Shown: positions 1-9,042, numbered from the stretch's first letter. The stretch is DNA of 41,704 bases from an uncultured Lachnospiraceae bacterium (GCA_910588825.1 CAJURF010000027.1:1-41704); one strand, 5' to 3'. A program made the numbers and translations. Notes: generated from the sequence alone by a model not told the origin.

Positions 1-1
1 C

Positions 2-142
2 CTCCATACCTCCATTGATTTTCTGCTGTCTGACCAATACGAAAATCCCTCTCTGGCACTGGACAGAGAAATTCTCAGGGTTCTGGAGGGATGCAGCTGT
101 CAGAAAAAAGAAAAAATTTTAAAGATGATCGAGATTATGTAA
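2..142 (+). CDS. 3' end of an unidentified protein (partial)
   Basis: An open frame enters from the left edge and ends at TAA 140-142, giving about 46 residues of a C-terminus (…SIDFLLSDQYENPSLALD… ending KMIEIM). The composition is that of amphipathic helices, as in the tail of many Clostridial XRE-type regulators, but no diagnostic motif is visible and the start is outside the window. Its stop overlaps the stop of the convergent small gene on the other strand by 8 bp. The identity as a regulator is a guess; the frame itself looks real because it stays open and has sensible codon use up to the stop. Confidence 0.5.
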   Translation, partial: LHTSIDFLLSDQYENPSLALDREILRVLEGCSCQKKEKILKMIEIM

Positions 143-392
143 AATCTTCTTTTGTACTGCACTCCAGAATTAACTTAACTGCTGTCCGAAATCCGATTCC
201 AAATGACGATTTCTGGGCAATATAGGAGATGGAAAATACCACATCCCTTATCTGCTCGTATTCCTGTGTGGACAGCCGTTCCCTGAACAATTGTAACCGT
301 TTTTTGCATTCTGTTGTAAGCAAAGTATTTAACTGTTCAAATTCCTCACCTTGTTCCATTATTAAAAATAACTGTTCTACCATTTTTTCCAT
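135..392 (-). CDS. Small uncharacterised protein, DUF6809-like
   Basis: 85 residues from the ATG at 392, which has AAAGGAG six bases upstream; an earlier in-frame start lacks a ribosome binding site. The protein is helical and ends in a pattern (SSFGIGFRTAVKLILEC) resembling the tail of the 80-residue protein at 39019-39261 (GFYRGFRYAMQLCMAC). Short Lachnospiraceae proteins with this ending are grouped in DUF6809, whose function is unknown; the assignment is from memory of the pattern and is tentative. There is no signal peptide or membrane segment. The gene is convergent with, and overlaps, the partial gene at the left edge. Confidence 0.55.
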   Translation of the reverse strand: MEKMVEQLFLIMEQGEEFEQLNTLLTTECKKRLQLFRERLSTQEYEQIRDVVFSISYIAQKSSFGIGFRTAVKLILECSTKEDFT

Positions 393-419
393 GGCTTCTC
401 CTTTCCTGCTCTTGAAATG

Positions 420-456
420 CAAAAAAACCGTTCTCCCTCAAGTAAAGGGGAAAACG
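420..456 (-). terminator. Rho-independent terminator of the lipoprotein gene
   Basis: A stem pairs 427-436 with 447-456 (one C·A mismatch) around a short loop. Read leftward it is followed by seven T residues (420-426). It lies 28 bp past the stop of the lipoprotein gene at 484. Confidence 0.75.
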
Positions 457-483
457 GCTTTCTGACACCTTTTTGGCTTTCAT

Positions 484-1227
484 CTATTTTTCCATTTCCT
501 GCAGCTGTTCTTGTTTCTCTCTCATATGTACAGCCGCGTCTGCCCGGCATTCATCCATTGCATCCAGATAACGGCTTCCTTTATCTTCTATGGTATCTTT
601 GTCGGTTTCCCAATCATAGTCTTCTGGCAGATAGCACTCCAGACGGTCTAAGATCTGAGCTTTTACATAATCCACCTGTTTTTCCTTCCATCCGGCGAAC
701 CAGTAGTTGATGAACATATAATAGTAATAACCATGGTTATTTTCCTGAATCGTCCTGTATTGATCGTGCCAGAACTCCAGCTGCTGATAAGCAGAGTCCG
801 AACTTTCTACATCCTCCATATATTCGCAGAGAGTGTTTACATCTTCCATATACCCCTGCAGCTCTCCTGCACGGAAGTTCCCGAATGCTTCAAATTCTTC
901 CGGAATAATCCCGTATTTTTCCAGAAGCTCTGACATTTCTGCTGATACCTGATATGTTTTTACCGTATTCTCAGCTTCCTGCAGCTCACGCCGCGCCTGA
1001 CGGGCTTTCTTCAGCGCTTCCTTGTGTTCCATCTCTCCCGCGAGATATTCCCCGGCCGCTGACAGGGCATCTTCATACAGCTTCCCATCTCCATCCATAG
1101 GCAGAAACACCCTGGCATGCTCCATTACCACCGATTCATACGATGGCCTTCCCTCTGGAGTGCAGCCAGTGGCCGCTGCTGATATTACCCCGCACAAAAT
1201 AAGAAACATAATTGCCGCCTTTTTCAT
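484..1227 (-). CDS. Putative lipoprotein, unknown function
   Basis: 247 residues from the ATG at 1227, chosen because GGGAGGA sits about five bases upstream; the in-frame ATG at 1233 overlaps that site. The N-terminus is a classic lipoprotein signal: KK, a hydrophobic stretch, then the lipobox AATGC with Cys21 as the predicted acylated residue. The mature part is rich in Glu, Lys and Tyr and probably all helical, with no recognised enzyme motif. It should be anchored outside the cytoplasmic membrane. It follows parC closely (69 bp) in the same direction and is closed by a good terminator, so it may be transcribed with parE-parC, although no functional tie to topoisomerase is apparent. Confidence 0.7.
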   Translation of the reverse strand: MKKAAIMFLILCGVISAAATGCTPEGRPSYESVVMEHARVFLPMDGDGKLYEDALSAAGEYLAGEMEHKEALKKARQARRELQEAENTVKTYQVSAEMSELLEKYGIIPEEFEAFGNFRAGELQGYMEDVNTLCEYMEDVESSDSAYQQLEFWHDQYRTIQENNHGYYYYMFINYWFAGWKEKQVDYVKAQILDRLECYLPEDYDWETDKDTIEDKGSRYLDAMDECRADAAVHMREKQEQLQEMEK

Positions 1228-1295
1228 ATTCATCCTCCCAATCCCTGAACCATAACCGCTTTTTTTATACTCAAGAGCATACGTATCTGCCAAAG

Positions 1296-3548
1296 TTACT
1301 GCTTTTTCACCCTGCTCCCCCTGGTATCCCTTTTCCCCAGTCTCAGCCGGTTCAGTGACACAGAGCTGCCATTATAGTCGATGGAATACTCTGCAGTGCT
1401 GTCCAACAGATAGACATATACAGCCAAATCGCCGTTACCCAGCCGGATTCCCCGCACACCTCGGGAATTTTTCTTCTGAAAAGGCACTTCGCTGACTGGA
1501 ATCCGCAGAAAATACCCTTCCCCGCTCTGCATAACCACATATTCTGCATGGTCTGAAATTCCCGCAAAAATCAGTTCATCATCTTCTACCAGCTTGGTGG
1601 CTGCCACTGTACGCTTGGAAACATCATATTCCTGTCCTTCCACCTGCTTCACCAATCCCTGTGCTGTGGCGAATAAAAGCGAAGACTCTTTCACCTGAGC
1701 CAGACTTCCCACGAATACTGCCCGTTCCTCCTGACTGTTATAATTACTCACATTGTCGATGGGAACGCCTTTGTCTTTCACCTTTCCCTGAGGCAGCTCC
1801 ATCACTTTCACCAGATGCAGCTTTCCTGTATTGGTAAACACACATATTTTATCTGTATTCATACAGGAGAACACATATTTATATTCTTCCCTTACTGTCT
1901 CCCGGTTTCTCTCAAAAGCCGCTTTGTCAATAGTCTTAGCGTACCCAAACTTATCCATCAGGAAAACCACTTCCATCTCCTCCGGCCTTTTCTCCTCAAA
2001 AACCGCTTCCTGGGCATTTTCCACCACAGTCCGTCTCTTCCTGCCGTATGCCCGCTTGGTGGCGTTCAAATCACTGACAATCACATCCATCATAACGGTA
2101 TAATTGTTCAGGATTTCCTCATAACGTGCGATATTGGCCAGGGTCTCTTTGTGCTCCTCCATCAGCGCCTCCACTTCCAGCCCGATAAGCCGGTATAAGC
2201 GCATATCTAATATGGCATCTGCCTGTCTGGATGTGAAACACAGTCTGGCCGCCTGCTTTTGCGCGGTCTTGGTTTTGAAACGGATTCCCTGTGTATTCCC
2301 GTCAGTGAGGCACTCTTTGGCCTGGCTCTTACTCTTACTGCCCCGGAGGATTTCGATAATCAGGTCAATCACATCACAGGCCTGTATCAGCCCTTCCTGG
2401 ATTTCCTTTTTCTCCTGCTCCTTTTCCAGCAGAATCTGGTGCTTCCGTGTGCAGACTTCAATCTGAAAGTCCACATGGTGTTCAATGATCTGTTTCAGAT
2501 TCAATGTCTCAGGCCGGCCATCCGCCACTGCCAGCATATTCACAGAGAAGGTATCTTCCAGACGGGTTTTCTTATATAGCATATTCTTCAGATTTTCCAC
2601 GTCTGCTCCCCGGCGCAGTTCCAGTACAATGCGGATTCCCTCTTTGGAGGACTGGTTGGAGATATCTGTAATATCCGGCGCAGTCCTGTTTTCCACCAGC
2701 GCTGCGATATCATTCAGAAATTTCCCGATATTGGCGCCGATCATGGTGTAGGGAATCTCCGTGATAACCAGGGACTGGCGCCCGCCTTTGCCCTGTTCCA
2801 CTTCCACTTTTCCCCGGATGCGTATCTTCCCGCTTCCGGTGCTGTAAATATCCAGCAGGCTGTCCTTATTCACCACAATCCCGCCAGTGGGAAAGTCCGG
2901 CCCTTTTAAATAGCGCATCAGCCCTTTCACCGTAATGGCATTGTCTTTGATGTACGCTTTTACCGCATCTGCCACTTCCCCCAGGTTATGAGGTGGAATG
3001 CTGGTGGCCATTCCCACGGCAATCCCCTCTGCCCCGTTTAACAGCAGATTGGGAATACGCACCGGGAGCACACAGGGCTCTTTCTCCGTCTCATCGAAAT
3101 TCGGGAGAAAATCAACCACATTTTTATCCAGATCCGCCAGATATACCTCCTGGGTAATCTGCATCAGACGGGCCTCTGTATAACGCATGGCCGCAGCCCC
3201 GTCCCCCTCAATGGAACCGAAGTTTCCGTGACCGTCCACCAGAGTCTGCCCCCTCTTAAATTCCTGCGCCATCACCACCAGCGCATCATAAATGGAACTG
3301 TCCCCATGAGGATGGTATTTACCCATGGTATCTCCCACGATACGGGCACATTTCCGGTATGGCCGGTCGTAACGGATACCCAGCTCATACATATCATACA
3401 GCGTCCGCCTCTGCACGGGTTTCAACCCGTCTCTCACATCCGGCAGAGCCCTGGATATAATCACGCTCATAGCATAGTCAATATATGATCTCTGCATTTC
3501 CTCCGAATAATCGGTTCGAATAATATTTTCTTCCACCTGATTGGCCAT
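1296..3548 (-). CDS. parC: Type IIA topoisomerase subunit A (topoisomerase IV ParC-like)
   Basis: The 750-residue breakage-reunion subunit cuts and rejoins DNA with ParE. The winged-helix region carries the catalytic tyrosine in GAAAMRYTEARL (Tyr123). The quinolone-determining segment reads HPHGDSSIYD, with the Ser and Asp positions in the sensitive-type state. The C-terminal part forms the beta-propeller; the canonical GyrA box (QRRGGKG) is not seen, only a divergent GKVKDKGVPI, which favours ParC over GyrA. The ATG at 3548 has GGGAGGAG upstream. It lies 28 bp after parE in the same operon, the usual arrangement for the second topoisomerase pair in Clostridia. Separating ParC from a GyrA paralogue would need a tree. 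Confidence 0.88.
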   Translation of the reverse strand: MANQVEENIIRTDYSEEMQRSYIDYAMSVIISRALPDVRDGLKPVQRRTLYDMYELGIRYDRPYRKCARIVGDTMGKYHPHGDSSIYDALVVMAQEFKRGQTLVDGHGNFGSIEGDGAAAMRYTEARLMQITQEVYLADLDKNVVDFLPNFDETEKEPCVLPVRIPNLLLNGAEGIAVGMATSIPPHNLGEVADAVKAYIKDNAITVKGLMRYLKGPDFPTGGIVVNKDSLLDIYSTGSGKIRIRGKVEVEQGKGGRQSLVITEIPYTMIGANIGKFLNDIAALVENRTAPDITDISNQSSKEGIRIVLELRRGADVENLKNMLYKKTRLEDTFSVNMLAVADGRPETLNLKQIIEHHVDFQIEVCTRKHQILLEKEQEKKEIQEGLIQACDVIDLIIEILRGSKSKSQAKECLTDGNTQGIRFKTKTAQKQAARLCFTSRQADAILDMRLYRLIGLEVEALMEEHKETLANIARYEEILNNYTVMMDVIVSDLNATKRAYGRKRRTVVENAQEAVFEEKRPEEMEVVFLMDKFGYAKTIDKAAFERNRETVREEYKYVFSCMNTDKICVFTNTGKLHLVKVMELPQGKVKDKGVPIDNVSNYNSQEERAVFVGSLAQVKESSLLFATAQGLVKQVEGQEYDVSKRTVAATKLVEDDELIFAGISDHAEYVVMQSGEGYFLRIPVSEVPFQKKNSRGVRGIRLGNGDLAVYVYLLDSTAEYSIDYNGSSVSLNRLRLGKRDTRGSRVKKQ

Positions 3549-3576
3549 GGGCTCCTCCCTCTCTTCTCACTCTCTT

Positions 3577-5502
3577 TTATATGTCCAGCTGGGCATCCCG
3601 GGCATGCTCATAGATAAAGGCTTTTCTGGGCGGCACTTCACTCCCCATCAAAACCTCTGTCATTTCAGAAGCCATTCGTGCATCCGTGATTTCTACCCGT
3701 TTTAACTTTCTCACAGCAGGGTCCAGTGTAGTCTCCCACAGCTGCTGGGCATCCATCTCACCAAGGCCTTTGTATCTCTGCAGAACAAAAGAACCTTTAT
3801 GTGTTTTCCTGTACTGGGCCAGTGCCTTGTCATCATAAAGATACTGCTCTTTTCCCTTCTTGGGAATCACTTTGTACAGAGGCGGCATGGCAATATACAC
3901 ATGCCCCTGATGGATCAGCTCCGGCATAAACCGGTAAAACAGCGTCAAAAGCAGTGTGGAAATATGCGCCCCATCCACATCGGCATCTGCCATAATAATA
4001 ATCTTATCGTAACGCAGTTTTCCAATGTCAAAATCATTGCCATACCCTTCGGAAAATCCACATCCAAAGGCATGAATCATAGCCTGTATCTCTGCATTTG
4101 CCAGCACTTTGTCGATACTGGCTTTAGCCACGTTTAATATTTTTCCCCGAATGGGCAGAATCGCCTGGTAATTCCTGTCTCGGGCAGTCTTGGCAGAACC
4201 TCCGGCAGAATCACCCTCCACAATAAAGATTTCACACCGTGACGGGTCCTTTTTCTCACAGTTGGCCAATTTGCCATTAGAGTCAAAGGAGTATTTCTGT
4301 CTGGACAGCAGATTATTCCGGGCCCTTTCCTCTGATTTTCGAATCTTTGCGGATTTCTCCGCACAGGAGAGCACGGATTTCAACGCCTCCAGATTCCGGT
4401 CAAAATGAAGGACAAGCTCCTCACTGACCACCTTGCCCACTGCTCTGGACGCATCTGGATTATCCAGCTTTGTCTTGGTCTGTCCTTCGAAGCGGGGAGC
4501 AGGATGTTTGACAGAAATCACCGCCGTCATGCCGCTTCGGATATCCGCCCCTGTAAAATTTGCATCCTTTTCCTTCAGTATCCCAATTTCACGGGCATAA
4601 TTATTCATAATAGCAGTAAATGCTGTCTTAAATCCAGTGAGGTGGGTGCCGCCCTCCGCATTGTAAATATTATTGCAGAACCCCATCACATTCTCCTGAA
4701 AATCATTGGTGTACTGAAACGCCGCCTCCACACTGATATTCTCAGATTCTCCCCGGAGACAGACCGGTTCACAGACTGGTTCTTTCATTTTATTCAAATC
4801 AGCCACAAAGCCTAAAATGCCGTCCGGCTCACGAAACTCCTCCACTTCCGGTGTCTCTTTTCTCCTGTCCTCAAACACAATGGCCAGCTGAGGATTCAAA
4901 TAGGCTGTCTCATGAAGCCGACTCTTTACCTCTGCTGCGGTAAAATTAGTCTTTTCAAATATCTCCCCGTCCGGCAGGAAATTCACGCAGGTGCCAGTCT
5001 CCTTTGTCCTGCCCATCTTCGGCAGGGAACCATCCTCCTCCAACGCAAGAGCGGGAATGCCTCTTTCGTAATAATCGTGATAAATCCAGCCATCCCGGCT
5101 GATCTTGATATCCAGATATACAGACAGCGCATTGACCACCGAAGAACCCACCCCGTGAAGCCCCCCGCTGGTCTTATAAGCAGAACCGTCAAACTTTCCT
5201 CCTGCATGAAGGGTGGTGAACACCAGCCGTTCTGCAGGCATTCCCTTTTCATGCATGTCCACCGGTATTCCCCGGCCGTTATCTTTCACCGTGCAGGACC
5301 CGTCCCGCTCCAATATCACATGGATTTTGTCACAGTAACCTGCCAGATGCTCGTCCACTGCATTGTCCACAATCTCATAGATCAGATGATTCAGACCTTT
5401 TCCTGACACGCTGCCGATGTACATCCCCGGACGCTTGCGCACCGCCTCCAAACCTTCCAGCACGGCAATGCTCGCCGCATCATAAGAATCTTTTCCAGCC
5501 AT
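3577..5502 (-). CDS. parE: Type IIA topoisomerase subunit B (topoisomerase IV ParE-like)
   Basis: ATPase subunit of topoisomerase IV, about 641 residues. The GHKL ATP-binding motifs are EIVDNAVDEHLAG, DNGRGIPVD and GGLHGVGSSVVNALS. The TOPRIM metal-binding motifs are EGDSAGGSAK near residue 430 and DADVDGAHI near residue 504. The C-terminal signature GLGEMDAQQLWETT is complete. The ATG at 5502 (MAGKDSYDA) is preferred over an in-frame TTG at 5526 because homologues start at this motif; neither has a strong ribosome binding site. The gene heads an operon with parC and lies downstream of tRNA-Glu, from which it is separated by a terminator. Confidence 0.88.
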   Translation of the reverse strand: MAGKDSYDAASIAVLEGLEAVRKRPGMYIGSVSGKGLNHLIYEIVDNAVDEHLAGYCDKIHVILERDGSCTVKDNGRGIPVDMHEKGMPAERLVFTTLHAGGKFDGSAYKTSGGLHGVGSSVVNALSVYLDIKISRDGWIYHDYYERGIPALALEEDGSLPKMGRTKETGTCVNFLPDGEIFEKTNFTAAEVKSRLHETAYLNPQLAIVFEDRRKETPEVEEFREPDGILGFVADLNKMKEPVCEPVCLRGESENISVEAAFQYTNDFQENVMGFCNNIYNAEGGTHLTGFKTAFTAIMNNYAREIGILKEKDANFTGADIRSGMTAVISVKHPAPRFEGQTKTKLDNPDASRAVGKVVSEELVLHFDRNLEALKSVLSCAEKSAKIRKSEERARNNLLSRQKYSFDSNGKLANCEKKDPSRCEIFIVEGDSAGGSAKTARDRNYQAILPIRGKILNVAKASIDKVLANAEIQAMIHAFGCGFSEGYGNDFDIGKLRYDKIIIMADADVDGAHISTLLLTLFYRFMPELIHQGHVYIAMPPLYKVIPKKGKEQYLYDDKALAQYRKTHKGSFVLQRYKGLGEMDAQQLWETTLDPAVRKLKRVEITDARMASEMTEVLMGSEVPPRKAFIYEHARDAQLDI

Positions 5503-5545
5503 ATCCGCCAACCTGCCTTTCTGCAAGAATGTTCAAGAATCCTTA

Positions 5546-5584
5546 CAAAGAAAAAACTTCTGCTTCACAGGAAACAGAAGTTTT
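5546..5584 (-). terminator. Terminator after tRNA-Glu
   Basis: A perfect 10-bp stem pairs 5553-5562 with 5575-5584 around a 12-nt loop. Read leftward it runs into a T tract (TTTTTTC). It lies about 10 nt past the tRNA 3' end and before parE. Confidence 0.75.
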
Positions 5585-5593
5585 CAACTTCAA

Positions 5594-5665
5594 CAGTTCG
5601 TACGGGAGTCGAACCCGTGTTTCCGCCGTGAGAGGGCGGCGTCTTGACCACTTGACCAACGAACC
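5594..5665 (-). tRNA. tRNA-Glu, anticodon CTC
   Basis: A complete cloverleaf reads leftward. The 7-bp acceptor stem begins GGTTCGT and pairs with ACGAACT (closing G·T). The D arm is GTC…GAC. The anticodon stem CCGCC/GGCGG encloses the loop CTCTCAC, whose positions 34-36 are CTC. The T arm ACGGG-TTCGACT-CCCGT is intact. The discriminator base is G and CCA is not encoded. It decodes GAG. Confidence 0.93.
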
Positions 5666-5686
5666 ATGCCTTTTTCGTACTCACAT

Positions 5687-5715
5687 ATAATATAACAGTT
5701 TTACAAAATTTGCAA
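5687..5715 (-). promoter_or_regulatory. Likely promoter of tRNA-Glu
   Basis: Read leftward, TTGCAA (5710-5715) and TATTAT (5687-5692) are spaced by 17 bp. Transcription would start about 15 bp before the mature tRNA. The flanking DNA is very AT-rich, as with UP elements. Confidence 0.5.
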
Positions 5716-5767
5716 GTACTTTTTTTCATTTTTTTCAAAAATTTTTCAAACTGTTCCTTACCAGACC

Positions 5768-5797
5768 GGCGGAATCTCCCCCCCATGGGATCCCGCC
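5768..5797 (-). terminator. Stem-loop downstream of the corrinoid protein gene
   Basis: Arms 5768-5776 and 5789-5797 pair over 9 bp with one G·T. They lie just past the stop of the corrinoid gene. There is no immediate T tract, so termination is possible but not certain. Confidence 0.4.
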
Positions 5798-5823
5798 TGC
5801 CTGTCGAATTATTATGTATTTTC

Positions 5824-6459
5824 TTATGCAACCAGTTCTTTTGCTTTCTGGGCACAGGAAGCAGCGTCTTCTGTGTAAGCATCTGCACCGATCTCATCAG
5901 CGAATTCCTGAGTGATAGGAGCACCGCCAACCATAACTTTGATGTTTGAGCGGAATGACGCTTTATTTAACACATCAACAGCATCTTTCAGAGCCGGCAT
6001 GGTAGTTGTCAGCAGAGCAGAGCAGCATACGATCTTGGTATCCGGATTTGCTTCTACTGTTTCTACGAATTTTTCTTTTGCCACATCCACACCCAGGTCG
6101 ATTACTTCGAATCCTGCGGATTCCAGCATCATAGCAACCAGGTTCTTGCCAATATCATGAAGGTCTCCGGCAACTGTTCCGATTACCACTTTGCCCGCTG
6201 CGCCTGCTGCGCCGGATGCAAGATGGGGTTTCAGCACCTCAACACCTTTTTTCATAGCTCTTGCAGCTACCAGCATTTCCGGTACGAAGATTTCACCGTT
6301 TTTGAACTTAACGCCTACTTCGTCCATTGCACCGATCATGCCTTCGTTCAGAAGCTGTGCTGGATCACATCCGGCATCCAGTGCTTCCTGCACTGCACCT
6401 ACGATCATTTTTGCTTTGCCCTTTACTAATAAATCATGTACCTCCTGAATTCCTGCCAT
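5824..6459 (-). CDS. Corrinoid (B12-binding) methyltransferase protein, MtgC/MtbC family
   Basis: The 211-residue methyl carrier of a three-part methyltransferase system: a cobalamin cofactor shuttles a methyl group from a substrate-specific methyltransferase to a second one. Residues 1-85 form the helical cap. Residues 90-211 form the Rossmann-like B12 domain with the signature DLHDIG (99-104), whose His101 is the expected lower cobalt ligand. The later motif VMVGGAPIT is also typical. The ATG at 6459 has AGGAGGAG upstream; the longer frame to 6591 runs into the upstream gene and has no start signal. It lies 34 bp after the methyltetrahydrofolate methyltransferase gene and is clearly co-transcribed with it. 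Confidence 0.9.
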   Translation of the reverse strand: MAGIQEVHDLLVKGKAKMIVGAVQEALDAGCDPAQLLNEGMIGAMDEVGVKFKNGEIFVPEMLVAARAMKKGVEVLKPHLASGAAGAAGKVVIGTVAGDLHDIGKNLVAMMLESAGFEVIDLGVDVAKEKFVETVEANPDTKIVCCSALLTTTMPALKDAVDVLNKASFRSNIKVMVGGAPITQEFADEIGADAYTEDAASCAQKAKELVA

Positions 6460-6493
6460 GGTTCTCTCCTCCTTGATTGATAAATATATATTT

Positions 6494-7297
6494 TTATTTT
6501 TGCGGACCAAAAATGCCTTCTCTGTATGCTCCGATATACTCCATACAGTAGTCATCCAGTCCAAGTAAAGCCTCAGTTGCGTAGATAACACCCATCATAT
6601 CTCTGTTCAGCGGGTCCAGTATTGCGCTGTCCAGTCCAGCGTTCATGGCCAATACTGTGTATCCTAAGTTCACCAGTTTCCGAACCGGAAGGTTGAAAGA
6701 GATATTGCTGACAGCAGCTGTCAGATGAATATCCGGATACTGTTTACGGATTGTGTTCATTACTTCCACATTCATAGCCATTCCATCTTCCGATGTGCAG
6801 AGCATTTCTACCAGTGGATCTATGTAAAGACGGTCCGGGCTGATGTTGTATTCTTTTGCCTTTGACATAATATAGTCAAACACTTTGAGACGGTCAGCCG
6901 CTGTTTTTGGAATTCCTGTGTCATCTGACAGAAGGCAGATCACACCCCATTTTGTGTCGGCAATCAGCGGGAAAATGGTGTCCACTTTGCTGCCTTCCCC
7001 TGATACAGAGTTAATGATTCCTTCTTTGTTACAGAACTTATATGCCTCTTTGATTACATCCGCACTAGGGCTGTCCACTGCGATGGGAAGATCTGTTGCT
7101 TCCTGGATGCACTCAATCATCCATTTTAATGTCTCTACTTCCTCTGCCTCGGGAACCGATGCGCAGCAGTCGATGAATGTTGCCCCGGCCTCTGCCTGAG
7201 CCTTTGCTCTGTTCTTTATAAATTCAGCATCACGGGCAGCGATTGCTTCCGCAACAGCCGGAATGGAGCCATTGATTTTTTCACCGATAATGATCAT
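6494..7297 (-). CDS. Methyltetrahydrofolate:corrinoid methyltransferase (pterin-binding, MtgA/AcsE-like)
   Basis: A 267-residue TIM-barrel of the pterin-binding family. It moves methyl groups between a corrinoid protein and tetrahydrofolate in the cytoplasm. Family hallmarks visible are the N-terminal GEKING, AGATFIDCCA near residue 50, LPIAVDSPS and LYIDPLVE, which supply pterin-binding residues, and the C-terminal NPLN-type loop (LDPLNRDMMG). The ATG at 7297 is chosen because AAGGAGG is 11 bases upstream; the longer frame to 7330 adds an unlikely tail. It is the first gene of an operon with the corrinoid protein and is divergent from the PucR-type regulator, which probably controls it. In acetogens such enzymes feed methyl groups into the Wood-Ljungdahl pathway. 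Confidence 0.88.
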   Translation of the reverse strand: MIIIGEKINGSIPAVAEAIAARDAEFIKNRAKAQAEAGATFIDCCASVPEAEEVETLKWMIECIQEATDLPIAVDSPSADVIKEAYKFCNKEGIINSVSGEGSKVDTIFPLIADTKWGVICLLSDDTGIPKTAADRLKVFDYIMSKAKEYNISPDRLYIDPLVEMLCTSEDGMAMNVEVMNTIRKQYPDIHLTAAVSNISFNLPVRKLVNLGYTVLAMNAGLDSAILDPLNRDMMGVIYATEALLGLDDYCMEYIGAYREGIFGPQK

Positions 7298-7335
7298 TTC
7301 AATTATTTCCTCCTTGTTTTCAATGACCAAAGTTT

Positions 7336-7481
7336 ATCATACACCATGCATTTCTTCTATATACAAAACTGCTGATTATTTTAGAGAATTTCCTACATTG
7401 TGTAGAAACGGACGCTTCATAGGTGTATAATAGAACCACTAGTACACCGTTTCGTAGATACTCGGATACTAAGGGTGTACT
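7336..7481. promoter_or_regulatory. Divergent promoter/operator region with repeated GGTGTA sites
   Basis: The hexamer GGTGTA occurs four times: reverse at 7340-7345, forward at 7422-7427, reverse at 7443-7448 and forward at 7474-7479. The last two belong to a 9-bp perfect inverted repeat (7440-7448/7474-7482). The first two merge into -10-like boxes on opposite strands, TATGAT (leftward, 7336-7341) and TATAAT (rightward, 7426-7431). This suggests matched divergent promoters under one regulator, probably the adjacent PucR protein. Confidence 0.5.
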
Positions 7482-7518
7482 AACTATCCGCTCACAGAAA
7501 GGATGTACATATACGCTC

Positions 7519-9042
7519 ATGAAACTCAGTGCGCTTTTAATTTCCTACTACCTTCAGAAACAATACGAGATGACCGCCTCCTTGTGGCTTTCCAGTGAAC
7601 CTCATTTAAAATATCCCGTCTATTATGAAGGACAGAATGTAATAGAGGACGGATTGATCTACGTAATTAACAACCCGGATTTCATCCCGCCCACCCACCG
7701 GCTTTCAAAAGTCTTTCTTGTTTTTACCGGAAACCAGTTTGACGTGTCTGTAGCTGAATACCCCAATGTATGCATCCTGCCTGCCTTTGCCTTGTCCGGC
7801 CAGGTCTTTACGTACCTGCAGGAGATTTTTTCTCTTTATGAAGATTGGAATCAGTCACTGTTCGAATCCAGGCTGAAAAATTCTTCCGTACAGCATCTTC
7901 TGAATCTGACTGACCACATCATTCCCAATCCCATGACCGTCATCGGCATGGATTTTACCATTGTGGCCGCAAAAAAAACATCCTACGGAGAATTGAAAAA
8001 CTCTGTGCTGGGGTCCAATGAAGAAACCCGGGCACTGGTCAATTCTATGAAGCAGGATGCCAATTATACAGAAGCTTACAACCGCACCGGCTACTTCTTC
8101 TATCCCGGAAACGATGTGGCCGAGCCCCAGCTGTGCGTGAACATTACAAAATTTGACAAAACCGTGTACCGGCTTATGACTTCCATCGGTGAGATTCCCT
8201 TAGACGATACTTTCGGCTTTCTGCTGGAATATTTGGCCCGGATGATCTCCCACGCCCTGTCCACCAACACGGTCAGCCTCCGGGACAGCGCCTATTCTCT
8301 GCACCACATTTTCCAGAATCTGCTCACCAACTCTGGAGCGGACTATGTAGACATCAGCCAGCAGATATCCGCCGCAGGCTGGACCTCTGCCTGCCATTAT
8401 CAGTGTATTTTAATCAAAACCGGCATTCTGGACTTTAAAAACCTCACCCTGCGCTCCATCTGCAGTTACGTGGAGAACTCCATTCCTGCCTCCTGCGCCA
8501 TAGAACATCAGGACAATGTGGTAGTGTACATCAATCTGGACCTTTGCAGCCTGACCACAGATACCATATCTCAAAAGCTGGCCAGCTTTATAAGGGACAG
8601 CCTTTTAAATGCCGGTTACAGCCGCAGTATGCTGGGACACTTCAATTTCCACAGGCAGTATATCCAGGCTTCCATTGCCCTCCAGGTGGGAAAACGCGTC
8701 AATCCCTCTCAATGGATACACTATTTCGACCAGATTGCCCTGTCTTATATCCTGGAGCAGATCACCAAAAAGCTCCCTGCCTATATGGTGGGCCACGAAA
8801 AGCTTCTGGAGCTGAAACACGCAGACGATGTCAACCACACCCAGCTCTACCCCACGGTGCGGTGTTATCTGGAAAACCAGCAGAATATTACCCGGACTGC
8901 CGAAGCGCTTTTCATACACAGAAGCACCCTGCTGTACCGGCTAAAAAAAATCAAAGAAGTCCTGAAAACCGATTTTTCGGACCCGGACGAACTGCTCTAC
9001 ATGCTTCTCTCCTTCCATCTAATTGCCCTGGACGAAGCATAG
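7519..9042 (+). CDS. PucR-family transcriptional regulator
   Basis: 507 residues from the ATG at 7519 (MKLSALLISYYLQKQ). An AAAGGA lies rather far upstream and no closer site is visible, so the start is moderately certain. The N-terminal ~140 residues form a ligand-sensing domain of PucR type (PVYYEGQNVIEDGLIYV…). The C-terminus carries the PucR helix-turn-helix near residues 450-490 (NITRTAEALFIHRSTLLYRL). Such regulators respond to a metabolite and act on adjacent operons. It is divergent from the corrinoid operon and convergent with the activator gene, so it most likely controls methyl-donor use. The inducer cannot be deduced. Confidence 0.82.
   Translation: MKLSALLISYYLQKQYEMTASLWLSSEPHLKYPVYYEGQNVIEDGLIYVINNPDFIPPTHRLSKVFLVFTGNQFDVSVAEYPNVCILPAFALSGQVFTYLQEIFSLYEDWNQSLFESRLKNSSVQHLLNLTDHIIPNPMTVIGMDFTIVAAKKTSYGELKNSVLGSNEETRALVNSMKQDANYTEAYNRTGYFFYPGNDVAEPQLCVNITKFDKTVYRLMTSIGEIPLDDTFGFLLEYLARMISHALSTNTVSLRDSAYSLHHIFQNLLTNSGADYVDISQQISAAGWTSACHYQCILIKTGILDFKNLTLRSICSYVENSIPASCAIEHQDNVVVYINLDLCSLTTDTISQKLASFIRDSLLNAGYSRSMLGHFNFHRQYIQASIALQVGKRVNPSQWIHYFDQIALSYILEQITKKLPAYMVGHEKLLELKHADDVNHTQLYPTVRCYLENQQNITRTAEALFIHRSTLLYRLKKIKEVLKTDFSDPDELLYMLLSFHLIALDEA

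Noticed and set aside
1815..5406. Several long open frames on the plus strand opposite parC and parE
   Set aside because: They are shadows of strongly conserved genes; none has a ribosome binding site or a plausible protein composition.
5594..5665. tRNA-Glu as the integration site of the mobile element
   Set aside because: The element's integrase end is at 20.2 kb and no tRNA 3' end duplicate was seen there.
7300..7518. Cobalamin riboswitch for the corrinoid operon
   Set aside because: No B12-box or extended leader is visible in the ~220-bp divergent region; the features are short inverted repeats.
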